The notes beneath the pieces were generated by a model. It saw only the letters and a list, made by a program, of their open reading frames with translations. It ran no database searches and was not told the DNA's origin. The position numbers were made by a program, and so were the translations under genes. A stretch of DNA of 64,000 bases from DATDPM01 sp963841995 (GTDB lineage Bacteria > Pseudomonadota > Alphaproteobacteria > DATDPM01), in assembly GCA_963841995.1 (NCBI GenBank), contig CAWJEX010000017.1, positions 124,001 through 188,000 on the forward strand, read 5' to 3'. This document shows, in pieces, positions 43,016-50,613 of the stretch (its first letter is position 1; every line of letters starts with the position of its first letter).

Positions 43016-43588
43016 CTAATCGCGATCGCAAATCATGCGGTCGGGATCGGAGCGGTCGCGCCAGCAATGATAGTCCTCGCCTCTATACTCACGATAAGCC
43101 GGCCCCCGATACGCTGGACCGTGCGCGTAATTCGGCGGATCGGCGTAGACATCCGGTTCGTCGGAAAAACCATAGCGCGGATATCCCGGCGGATCGCTGG
43201 CGCATCCCGCCAAAGCCGCGCCTAGAGCCTGATCTTGTCAGGTGGAACGGGCTGCGCCGGAGGTATTTTGCGCCGCGGGCAGGAGAAGCGCGAAGCGCGT
43301 AGCCGGGACTGCGGGCGAGCGCTTCGACGAACCTGCGGCGGCAAAAGACCCGGGCCCTTTGGGTTGCGCCTTGGCGGGCGCCCGCGGCGTTGCGCCGTTC
43401 GGCCGATGCCCCGCATCGCCCCCGCGTGCTTTGCGCGCAAACGGTTGCCGGCAAGGCCGGCGGGCTTGGCGCGCCTAGCGGATCGCCGCACCAAAGGCGC
43501 AACGCAGCCGATTCGAACTGACAAGATCATGCTCTAGCACCAGCGAAAGCAGAAACAGCGAAAGCAGGAGCAGTCGTAGCGTCCGCAT
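43016..43588 (-). pseudogene. Small lipoprotein gene split by a MITE
   Basis: The 5' piece (43588-43538) encodes MRTLRLLLLSLFLLSLVL after RBS GGGAGG. The 3' piece (43221-43016) continues GAALAGCASDPPGYPRYGFS and ends DRMICDRD. Joined at the duplicated TA, the two make a single signal peptide ending in a lipobox, LAGC, followed by an 80-residue Tyr/Pro/Asp-rich mature lipoprotein. The 316-bp insert between them carries in-frame stops, so no full product can be made. Function of the lipoprotein is unknown. Confidence 0.8.
43222..43537. mobile_element. MITE copy 1 (316 bp, TA-flanked, inserted in a lipoprotein gene)
   Basis: Non-coding element with inverted ends: CTAGAGCCTGATCTTGTCA at the left and TGACAAGATCATGCTCTAG at the right. 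The inner sequence is very GC-rich (gccgccg/ gcgcgcg tracts). A second copy lies inverted at 62374-62647, missing about 45 bp of the middle. TA on both sides and restoration of a reading frame on excision fit an IS630/Tc1-mariner-derived MITE. Confidence 0.85.
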
Positions 43589-43831
43589 GATGCGCCTCCC
43601 GAATAGATGCGTGATGCCCGATTCATGAAACGCGTGAAGCGGGCAAAGGCTCCCCGGCACTGGTCATTTTAGGGGTGCCATATAAATAGCGGGGCGATCC
43701 GCAGCCGTTTACAACGCAGAAACAAGGCCTTAACTAAAATGAATACCGCTGCGGTCACGATGACACGAAGGACTGGAGGGACCGCATTTTTAAGGTATGC
43801 TTGTTCATCGGCTTAACGCCCGGAGGGAGCC

Positions 43832-44542
43832 GTGGACAAGTCAGTGACCGACGTGCTGGACCGCCTTCAATCGGTCAGCAGCGAAATCGAGCTAAAAAAA
43901 GCCATCGAATGGTATCTGGCGAAAACCGACATCAATATTTACGCCTATATCGCGTTCTTGCCTGAAACCGGACCCAAAGGGATCAACAATCACCCTCAGA
44001 GCTGGCTCGATCATTACCGCGAGCAGGGATATCTCGACCTCGATCCAGTGATTTCGCGGGCTCGAGGGAGGCTCCGGCCTTTTCAGTGGAGCGATATCTC
44101 AAGAAGCCTCGACAAAAGAGAAAAAACGGTGATGGGCGAAGGTGCCGGCGCCGGCATCGTTTCGGGCGCCACAGTGCCGGTTCCCGGGCCCGGCCGCGCC
44201 GGCGGCATGATTTTCTTTTCCTCAGACCTTCCAAACCAGAATTTCGACCGTCTCTGGCAAGACAAGAAATACGAGCTGCATATGGTCGGCTTGTACTTCC
44301 ACTCCGCCTTTGTCGACCTGTTCCGCAAGGAAAATACCGCCGCCCATCATCTTACGTCGCGGGAACGCGAATGTCTGTTGTGGACGTCGCGAGGCAAAAC
44401 CGCATGGGAGGTTGCCGAGATTCTGAACATCTCGGAACGGACGGTAACGTTCCATCTGCAGAATTCCGCCGACAAATTGGGTTGCTATTCCAAGTTTCAG
44501 GCGGTGGTGAAAGCGATCTTGCTCGAGCTCATCGCTCCGTAA
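43832..44542 (+). CDS. luxR: LuxR-family quorum-sensing regulator
   Basis: A 236-residue acyl-homoserine-lactone receptor. GTG start at 43832 after GGAGGGAGCC. The N-terminal autoinducer domain has the full ligand-pocket set in TraR spacing: W58, Y62, D71, P72, W86 and the later Gly in PGRAGGMIFFSS. The C-terminal HTH is LTSRERECLLWTSRGKTAWE and ISERTVTFHLQNSADKLG. It precedes its probable partner luxI by about 180 bp that contain a lux box, so it should drive luxI and the genes after it. Confidence 0.92.
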   Translation: MDKSVTDVLDRLQSVSSEIELKKAIEWYLAKTDINIYAYIAFLPETGPKGINNHPQSWLDHYREQGYLDLDPVISRARGRLRPFQWSDISRSLDKREKTVMGEGAGAGIVSGATVPVPGPGRAGGMIFFSSDLPNQNFDRLWQDKKYELHMVGLYFHSAFVDLFRKENTAAHHLTSRERECLLWTSRGKTAWEVAEILNISERTVTFHLQNSADKLGCYSKFQAVVKAILLELIAP

Positions 44543-44640
44543 CCATCCGGCAGCCGATTCCCGCCTGATCCGCGTTCCTTCCGAGCCGGCAATGACCCGC
44601 GGCGACGGGTCCACCCCATTCCCGCCAGGTCCACCCGCAC

Positions 44641-44658
44641 CCTGTAAACATTGACAGG
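44641..44658 (+). promoter_or_regulatory. lux box upstream of luxI
   Basis: CCTGTAAACATTGACAGG: inverted CCTGT/ACAGG ends with AAA/TT pairing inside, 18 bp. It lies 61 bp before the luxI start and overlaps a TTGACA -35-like hexamer (44651-44656). Confidence 0.7.
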
Positions 44659-44718
44659 CTGTCAGCACACCCGCGCTGGCCTTCAATGCTCCCGACATTG
44701 GGCGCAGAGGGGGCACGG

Positions 44719-45363
44719 ATGTACCGGGTCTTTATGGGAAGCGAGGCCGACAGATATTCCGACGAATTGATCGGAAGTTTTCGTCTCCGCCACCGGGTTT
44801 TTAAGGAACGGATGCGGTGGAAAGTCACCTCCCAGGACGGTCTCGAGCGCGACAATTTCGACAGCCTGAACCCGGTGTATTTCACATCGATAAATCAAGA
44901 CGGCGAGGTCGACGGCACATGGCGGCTCCTCCCCACCACGGGGCCGCATATGCTGCGCGACGTTTTCCGTCAACTTCTTGACGGGCGCCCGGTGCCGAAC
45001 AGCCCCATGGTCTGGGAGATGAGCCGGCTCGCTCTCAACTATGACCAGCCCGTTGACGGCGCGCCGCAAAGCGAGGACAGACGCTGCACGATTGCGATTC
45101 TGTTTTGCGCCGCTCTGGAATTCTGCTGGATGAAAGGCATCCGTGAGCTCGTCGTCGTTCACGACGTGCGCATGGCACGCATTACCCAGCGCACGCTTGG
45201 CTATTCCCCGACCTGGGAAACCAAAAGGTTCAATATCGACGGCGTTGAAACGACGGCCGCGCAATACCGAATTGATTCGCCGGTCGCGTTTCGCAAACGC
45301 AGAGGCATTGAAAATCCTGTGCTTGGACTTGAGGAGGTAATCGACAATGAAAGCGTTGCTTGA
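44719..45363 (+). CDS. luxI: Acyl-homoserine-lactone synthase (LuxI)
   Basis: A 214-residue AHL synthase that joins S-adenosylmethionine to an acyl carrier. The ATG at 44719 (GAGGG upstream) is preferred over a TTG 11 codons earlier. Family residues are in place: R24 and F28 in RHRVFKERMRW, W34, the acidic cluster of LERDNFDSLNP, R near GTWRLLPTTGPHML and the E-x-x-R of WEMSRLALN. Acyl chain preference cannot be read from sequence. Its 3' end overlaps the next small gene by 17 bases. Confidence 0.93.
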   Translation: MYRVFMGSEADRYSDELIGSFRLRHRVFKERMRWKVTSQDGLERDNFDSLNPVYFTSINQDGEVDGTWRLLPTTGPHMLRDVFRQLLDGRPVPNSPMVWEMSRLALNYDQPVDGAPQSEDRRCTIAILFCAALEFCWMKGIRELVVVHDVRMARITQRTLGYSPTWETKRFNIDGVETTAAQYRIDSPVAFRKRRGIENPVLGLEEVIDNESVA

Positions 45364-45550
45364 TCAATCAATTACCAATTCGTTCAAATCGGGCAAATCC
45401 GATGAGCAAGAAGACTTGATCGACGCGCTCGACGTGTTGACCCGGCATGCCAAAAGTCTCGGTCTCCCCTTAACGGCTCACCTGATTTCCGTGGCGGCTG
45501 AATCCATCCGGATCAGCGGCGATGAACCGATGCTGCCGATATCAGGATGA
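45347..45550 (+). CDS. Small helical protein following luxI (orf1)
   Basis: A 67-residue acidic protein (MKALLDQSITNSFKSGKSDE) overlapping the end of luxI by 17 bases and the next gene by four (ATGA). Predicted all-helical, with LTAHLISVAAESIRISGDE at the C-terminus, similar to the corresponding part of orf2 (LATALLKAAAVSITEKDD). Position directly after an AHL synthase and size recall CinS of Rhizobium, a small regulator co-translated with cinI, but sequence homology is not shown. Cytoplasmic, no signal. Confidence 0.65.
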   Translation: MKALLDQSITNSFKSGKSDEQEDLIDALDVLTRHAKSLGLPLTAHLISVAAESIRISGDEPMLPISG

Positions 45551-45729
45551 CCGTCGGCGGCTTGCAACGGGACGGGACAAGAACCAGCATCAGGACAAGA
45601 ATGATCAAGGCGATTAATTACATGGCGATCGAAACGCATCGACACGGGTTTGCGCTCGCAACGGCGCTTCTCAAGGCCGCCGCAGTTTCGATCACTGAAA
45701 AAGACGACCGGATGGGGAACGAGCCCTAA
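45547..45729 (+). CDS. Small helical protein following luxI (orf2)
   Basis: A 60-residue protein starting in the ATGA overlap with orf1; an internal ATG at 45601 (MIKAINYMAIETHRHG) would give a 42-residue version. Its last base is shared with the ATG of the P450 gene (TAATG at 45727-45731). The FALATALLKAAAVSITEKDD helix resembles that of orf1, so the two may be diverged duplicates. No domain recognised. Overlapping arrangement implies co-translation with luxI and the P450. Confidence 0.6.
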   Translation: MTVGGLQRDGTRTSIRTRMIKAINYMAIETHRHGFALATALLKAAAVSITEKDDRMGNEP

Positions 45730-47162
45730 TGCCAAGCGAATGCGTCATGTCGAGCGACCAATCCTTGCCGGTGGCGACGCCGTCGTCCGATCTGGATCGT
45801 ATCAAAGGCTACCCGTTTCTTGGCGTCGTGCCGATGGTGCGGAAAGACCCGTTGCGCTTTTACAGCGAACTGTCGCGGGACCGCGGCGACATCGTTCAAC
45901 TCCGCTTCGGACCCGAATGGCTCTATTTCCTGAACCGGCACGATCACGTCAAGCACGTGTTCCAGGACAATCGCGATAATTACATCAAGAGCAAGCACTA
46001 CAGCCGGATGAAGTTCCTGCTGGGCGACGGCATGTTCACGACCAACGGCGAAACCTGGGCCGCCCAGCGCCGTTCCGCACAGCCGGCCTTCAATGGCGAT
46101 CATCTGAAGAAGATGTTCGGCATCATGCGGGCCGCCACGGAAGATATGCTCGGCCGGTGGGACCAGTATGTGGTCGAGAATCGGGAGATCGGCCTGTCCA
46201 GCGAAGCCATGCGGCTGGCTCTCGATGTGGCGCTCCGCACCCTCTTCGGCATCACCTTGAACGATCAGGCCAGGGTCATCTACGACGCGCTGAATGTCAT
46301 CCTGCCGGAGCTCGAGCGCCGGGTTTGGGCAGTGACACCGCTCGCCAATTATTTACCGTTACGCAAAATCAGAGCCTGCAAGAAAGCCATCGCCGCCATT
46401 GAAAAGGTGGTCCGCGAAATCATTTTCGAGCGCCTCAACGCCGAGCATCAGGCCGACGATCTGATGTCCATGCTGATCGCCGCCGAAAAAGCCCGGTGGG
46501 ACGATCAATCCTTGAAACGGCTGCGGGACCAGGCAGTCATTTTCCTGATCGCCGGTCACGAGACAACCGCAACGACCCTAACCTGGGCCTGGTATTGCCT
46601 GTCCAAATTCCCATTGATCGACCGGCGTCTTTCCGCCGAGGTGCAATCGGTTCTGGGCGCGCGCCCGGTCGAGCTCGGAGATCTGGATACCCTCACCTAC
46701 ACCCGCGCGGTGTTCCAAGAAACGATGCGCCTGTTCCCGCCGGGCTGGCTGCTCACCCGCGAGGCGCTGGCGGACGATACGATCGGCGGCCAGCGCATCC
46801 CGAAAGGCTCGACCGTCATCATCTGCGCGTATTCGATGCACCGCATGCCGGAATACTGGGACAATCCCGAAGGCTTCGATCCGTCGCGCTTTACGCCGGA
46901 TCGCATGAAAGAGATCGACAGCTCCGTCTATTTTCCCTTTGGCGGCGGCAACCGGACCTGCATCGGCAACCGGTTTGCGATGATGGAAGCCCAGATCATC
47001 CTCGCCGAAACGGTCCGAAAGTTCCGTCTCGAACTCGTAACCGGCCAAGACATCGCTCCGTCGGCGATGATCACTATCCGGCCGAAGCACGAAATACGGA
47101 TGCGCTTGCGGCGCCGCGAAAACGTGCCGGACGAACAGCCAAGCCTTCAGCAAGTCGCTTGA
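45729..47162 (+). CDS. Cytochrome P450 in the quorum-sensing operon
   Basis: A 477-residue soluble P450 monooxygenase. The I-helix oxygen-activation motif is AGHETTATTLTW (about 275), the K-helix ExxR is FQETMRLFPPGWLLTRE and the heme-binding loop is FPFGGGNRTCIGNRFA (Cys about 411). No signal or anchor. The sequence is closest in style to bacterial fatty-acid or terpenoid hydroxylases (CYP102/CYP4-like features), but substrate is unknown. Its start shares a base with the stop of orf2. Being in a LuxI-LuxR operon, it may modify a signal or make a cell-density-controlled metabolite. Confidence 0.92.
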   Translation: MPSECVMSSDQSLPVATPSSDLDRIKGYPFLGVVPMVRKDPLRFYSELSRDRGDIVQLRFGPEWLYFLNRHDHVKHVFQDNRDNYIKSKHYSRMKFLLGDGMFTTNGETWAAQRRSAQPAFNGDHLKKMFGIMRAATEDMLGRWDQYVVENREIGLSSEAMRLALDVALRTLFGITLNDQARVIYDALNVILPELERRVWAVTPLANYLPLRKIRACKKAIAAIEKVVREIIFERLNAEHQADDLMSMLIAAEKARWDDQSLKRLRDQAVIFLIAGHETTATTLTWAWYCLSKFPLIDRRLSAEVQSVLGARPVELGDLDTLTYTRAVFQETMRLFPPGWLLTREALADDTIGGQRIPKGSTVIICAYSMHRMPEYWDNPEGFDPSRFTPDRMKEIDSSVYFPFGGGNRTCIGNRFAMMEAQIILAETVRKFRLELVTGQDIAPSAMITIRPKHEIRMRLRRRENVPDEQPSLQQVA

Positions 47163-47191
47163 ACAAATCGCTTGAAAGAGAGCGGCCGTTC

Positions 47192-47752
47192 ATGCGCCGC
47201 GAAATTCCGTCCGTCGAATCCCGTGACCAGCAGGTTGCCGCGCATCACTCGCGGGTGAACGAACTTGCCGTCGCGATTGGGGGAACGATGGGGCTTCCCG
47301 CCGACGTCCGGCAATGCCTCCGCGTCGCGGCCTTATGCCATGACATCGGCGCAGTGCATATCCTGCCGCAGATTCTCCTCAAACCGGGCTTTCTGACCAC
47401 CGGCGAGCGGATGATCGTGCACAGCCATCCGGAGATCGGTTTCGAGATGCTGAGCCGGGTCGAATTCGCGTGGCCGATCGGCGAAATCATCCTGCAGCAC
47501 CATGAGCGTTTGAACGGCTCCGGTTATCCGCACCATCTCATGGGAGAAGACATCCGGATCGAAGCGAGAATTCTTGCCGTCGCCGATGTGCTCGATGCGA
47601 TGACCGCGCCCCTGCCTTACCGTCCGGTATCGGGGCGCGACGCCGCCATTCGCGAAATCCGCAAGAATCGCGAAGTCCTCTATGACCCGCAGGTCGTGGA
47701 TGCCTATTTGGATGGGCTTCGCGATGAGCGGATTGCTGCGGCAGATCTGTAA
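47192..47752 (+). CDS. HD-GYP-type protein at end of quorum-sensing operon
   Basis: A 186-residue HD-domain protein with the GYP extension, the class that hydrolyses cyclic di-GMP. HD site ALCHDIGAVHILPQILLKPG (about 48) and GYP segment LQHHERLNGSGYPHHLMGED (about 105) are present, with ADVLDAMTAPLPYRP after. In active enzymes HD is followed by xGK; here it is IGA, so metal or substrate handling may differ. No N-terminal sensor domain. It begins 29 bases after the P450 gene, the last in the run. Confidence 0.82.
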   Translation: MRREIPSVESRDQQVAAHHSRVNELAVAIGGTMGLPADVRQCLRVAALCHDIGAVHILPQILLKPGFLTTGERMIVHSHPEIGFEMLSRVEFAWPIGEIILQHHERLNGSGYPHHLMGEDIRIEARILAVADVLDAMTAPLPYRPVSGRDAAIREIRKNREVLYDPQVVDAYLDGLRDERIAAADL

Positions 47753-47830
47753 ACGGCGCGGCGCACGCAGCCGCGGTTTGGGCCAATTCGGCGACAGGAC
47801 CTTCAATTTCGGCGCCACCTCTGCCAAATT

Positions 47831-47878
47831 TGGCGTCCCCGGGGCGATTCGAACGCCCGACCCCAGGTTTAAGAAACA
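47831..47878 (-). pseudogene. 3' fragment of a tRNA-Arg(CCT)-like gene
   Basis: Minus strand: from an anticodon-loop-like TTTCTTAAACC through the T arm GGGCGTTCGAATCGCCC to the acceptor strand CGGGGACG and encoded CCA. The 5' half is absent; the sequence changes directly into the broken reductase gene. Anticodon-loop-to-CCA fragments are the typical scar left by integrases that use tRNA genes as attachment sites. Confidence 0.75.
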
Positions 47879-48388
47879 ATGGCGCGTCGCAGGTCGCACA
47901 GAACGCGATCCCATGATCGAAAAATCGGCTTTCCCCCGGAACGCCAAGCCTTCGGTACTCCTTCCCGGCGCAATAGATCATGCTCCTCGCTCTGAACTTG
48001 TCTCGGCCGTCCGTCTCGGCGACGAATAGATCGGCCTCCTTGGCGAGCCGGCGCACGCGCAAGACTGCGGCGGCGGGTTCCGCTCGAAGTGCCGCTCGAA
48101 CAGGTCAGCCAAATCCTGACCGGCGATTTTGACCGTCCCGGACCAGTTCTCGATAATCGCCATGTCCGTCATTTGTCCGCCCGCGTGCTCGCCGACAACT
48201 GCAACGTCGAGACCCTTGCGGACGGCGTAAATCGCGGCGGTCATTGCGGCCGGCCCGGTGCCGACGATGAGCACCTCATAGACATGATCGGGCCTGGGGA
48301 GCGTAACTTGTCGCTGCCCGCGCGCTTCTCGGAACATCTGGTCGAGCTGCTCGTCATCAGCAGGTTTGACGGCCTTCAGGATCTTCAT
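47879..48388 (-). pseudogene. Truncated thioredoxin-reductase-like flavoprotein
   Basis: From ATG 48388 the reading includes an FAD dinucleotide loop IVGTGPAAMTAAIYAVRKGL (about 42-61) and GGQMTDMAIIENWSG; the frame shifts near 48074, then continues LRVRRLAKEADLFVAETD, GVPGESRFFDHGIAFCATC with the CxxC redox pair, and stops being homologous at DAPLF, where a tRNA fragment begins (47878). The NADPH domain second half is missing. Dead gene, cut by recombination at the tRNA sequence. Confidence 0.8.
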
Positions 48389-48396
48389 GGCGGCGG

Positions 48397-48539
48397 CTAT
48401 GGGCCGGAGCGCGCCTTCGAAGGCGCGCCCCTCATTAACGACGTCAGCGGGACGCCCGCAACTTGGTAGCGCTGGGTCAGTTGCGGAAACTCCGCCGAGT
48501 TAATCATGTCGGCCTGCAAGCGACCGTTGATGAAGGCTC
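48397..48539 (-). pseudogene. Thioredoxin-domain fragment
   Basis: Encodes ADMINSAEFPQLTQRYQVAG plus VPLTSL, typical of the C-terminal half of a thioredoxin-fold domain (the cis-Pro VP region). It immediately precedes the broken reductase gene and was probably its partner domain. Its upstream part is replaced by an IS110 fragment. Confidence 0.6.
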
Positions 48540-48636
48540 GCTTGCCACCTTGACCTCGCGCACCACCTAGCCCGCGCCGTCGACGATGCAAACACTGATC
48601 TTTCACCGACACGTCCAACCCGGCATAATGCTCCAT
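48540..48636 (-). pseudogene. IS110-family transposase 5' fragment
   Basis: Starts at ATG 48636 with MEHYAGLDVSVKDQ, the N-terminal DEDD-type signature of IS110 transposases. Only about 95 bp remain (shifting frame after ten codons) before the thioredoxin fragment. Confidence 0.7.
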
Positions 48637-48881
48637 GGCTGCGTTTCTCCTCTGATGCTTGAGGCCGCTTCGTGCGAACCTCATTTCACCATCAGTCTGA
48701 AGCGCAGCCACCCAGCCCGCCCCGTCGGCGAGCCCCAATACCCCATCCGTTGAGACTCGGATTCGGGGCGGTTTTGATGTCCGTTTTTGCTATGAGCAGA
48801 CATCTTCGCCCTGCCGCTGGCCGATGCCGCGGCGGGTCTTGTGTTTTGGCGGGTTGCAGGTCTCGAATCTTGCCGCACGGA

Positions 48882-49035
48882 TCAGGCAGTGACCGGTCTG
48901 GACGGTGGTATGGCCGTGATTTTCGCCAGTCGCCTCAGGTTCTGAACGGTGGCGGCGAGCAGGAACTCGCCCCTTGCGCCGGTCAGGCCGCGCAAGGATA
49001 GCCGAGCCACCCCGCATTGCCCCTGAGTACTGCGC
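48882..49035 (-). pseudogene. IS5/IS1182-type transposase C-terminal remnant
   Basis: Encodes LRGLTGARGEFLLAATVQNL followed by RRLAKI, the usual end of IS1182/IS5-group transposases. No catalytic part remains. The surrounding 48637-48881 and 49036-49217 hold no recognisable gene. Confidence 0.65.
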
Positions 49036-49217
49036 GCGGACCGGATGGTCTCAAAATGTTCGCATGGGTCCGGCATCATAGCATCACCCATGGAAACCGG
49101 GCTGAAACCTGGCACCACAGGCCGCCGCGTTCCGGGCAACCCGTCAGGCCACCCGCTTCCCAACATCCACAAAACCACCTGAGGCGTTGAACAGCCAACT
49201 TACGGCGCAACCAAAAC

Positions 49218-50555
49218 TTATTGCGCGGCGACTGTGCCAATCAAATAATTGAGCGCGGCGCGCTTCAAAAAATATTGGTACGTCGCGTCCGCGTTGGTAA
49301 TCGCGGCCTGGGTCCGGCGGAGTTCGGCTTGGCTCAAATCGACAATCGAACTCAATCCGATCCGGTAGCGCGACTGCATCAGCTCCAGCGTCGTGTTCGC
49401 GTTCTGCATGAGCGCCTTGGTGACGTCGATGTTGGCGTAGGCCGCTTTCGCGCCTTCATAGGCAATACGCACGTCGCGCGTCAGTTGGTTGCGCTGGTCC
49501 TCGACCTTCTGATCAATCGAAGACGCCTGAGCCGAGGCCTGATCCGCCTTGGCGGTGAGCGCACCGCCGGTATAGAGCGGCACGTTCAGAACGATTCCGC
49601 CGACCACATAATCTTTGTTGATGCTCGGGGCCGGCCCGCTCCAGGGGACCGCACCGGTATAGCCGAGCGCGCTAATTTCCGGGTTGAACGCCTTCCCAGC
49701 GGCTTCGGCACGGTGACGCGCCGCTTCTCGCGCCGCCTCGATCGTCTGAAGCTGCGGATTCCCTTGCAACGCAAGGTTCAGCAAGTCGTCGAGCTGCTCG
49801 GTCATCGTCGGCACTGTGCCGGGCATTGTCAGGTTGAAGGCGTGGTAGTCGGAATAGCCGAGCGCCTGCGAAAGGGTGGCGAATGCGTTCTTCTGCCGTA
49901 CGTCGGCATCAAGCATGAACTGTTGCGCCTCGTCTATGTCCTGCTTGGCGATGCTAACGTCGAGCGTGGACTTCAACTGTGACTTCTGCATCGCCGTGAT
50001 CTGATCGAGCAAGACTTGGCGCTGCTTCAACGTGTCCTGTGCAACCTCGATGAGGGCGGAGGCATGAAGTACATCATAATAGGCCTGCGTCACGCCGAGC
50101 AGAATCTCGGTGCGGGTGAAATTGCGCCGGCCTTGCTCCGATCTCAGATCCTCCTGGCTTGCCTGCTCTTCGCTCTCGGTGCGGCCAAAATCAGTGATGA
50201 GCTGGGAAAGCTGGAGGCCGAACGCGCTGCGTTCGATCACGGTCGGATCGGTCAGGCCGCCGATGGCGCCGATGCGGGTGTTTTGCCCGGCGAAGGCCTG
50301 AACGGCGCTCCCCGCAATTTGCGGGTAGAGCGGGGCCGCGGCGATCTGCACCGCCTGCTTCGCGGCTTCGACGTCGAACTCGCTTCCCTTGATCAGTGGG
50401 TGATTTTGAAGAGCGATCCGCTGCGCGTCGGCAAGAGTGAGATTATCCGGCGCATCGTCGGCCGCCACGGCGATTCGGACTGGTGCCAGAATCAAACCCA
50501 CAACCACGGCGACGAGAGTAGCCGAACGGAAACTAAACGGTTCTTGGTTTTTCAT
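49218..50555 (-). CDS. TolC-family outer-membrane efflux protein
   Basis: A 445-residue outer-membrane channel of the RND pump encoded just upstream. Start is ATG 50555 (MKNQEPFSFRSATLVAVVV) with signal peptide; earlier in-frame starts lie inside the pump gene. Two OEP repeats are visible: LTLADAQRIALQNHPLIKGS (about 37) and LLNLALQGNPQLQTIEAARE (about 238), each followed by long helices, and the end region ALMQNANTTLELMQSRYRIG, TYQYFLKRAALNYLIGTV. Completes the tripartite system with the adaptor (53841) and permease (50614). Confidence 0.9.
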   Translation of the reverse strand: MKNQEPFSFRSATLVAVVVGLILAPVRIAVAADDAPDNLTLADAQRIALQNHPLIKGSEFDVEAAKQAVQIAAAPLYPQIAGSAVQAFAGQNTRIGAIGGLTDPTVIERSAFGLQLSQLITDFGRTESEEQASQEDLRSEQGRRNFTRTEILLGVTQAYYDVLHASALIEVAQDTLKQRQVLLDQITAMQKSQLKSTLDVSIAKQDIDEAQQFMLDADVRQKNAFATLSQALGYSDYHAFNLTMPGTVPTMTEQLDDLLNLALQGNPQLQTIEAAREAARHRAEAAGKAFNPEISALGYTGAVPWSGPAPSINKDYVVGGIVLNVPLYTGGALTAKADQASAQASSIDQKVEDQRNQLTRDVRIAYEGAKAAYANIDVTKALMQNANTTLELMQSRYRIGLSSIVDLSQAELRRTQAAITNADATYQYFLKRAALNYLIGTVAAQ

Positions 50556-50613
50556 CGAGATGTATCGCAAAGAGCTTCTAAACAAATATATCATGAAGCT
50601 GGGCGGTCGATCA

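Noticed and set aside
47831..47878. A complete tRNA gene
   Set aside because: The 5' acceptor strand, D arm and a paired anticodon stem are missing; the upstream sequence is reductase coding sequence.
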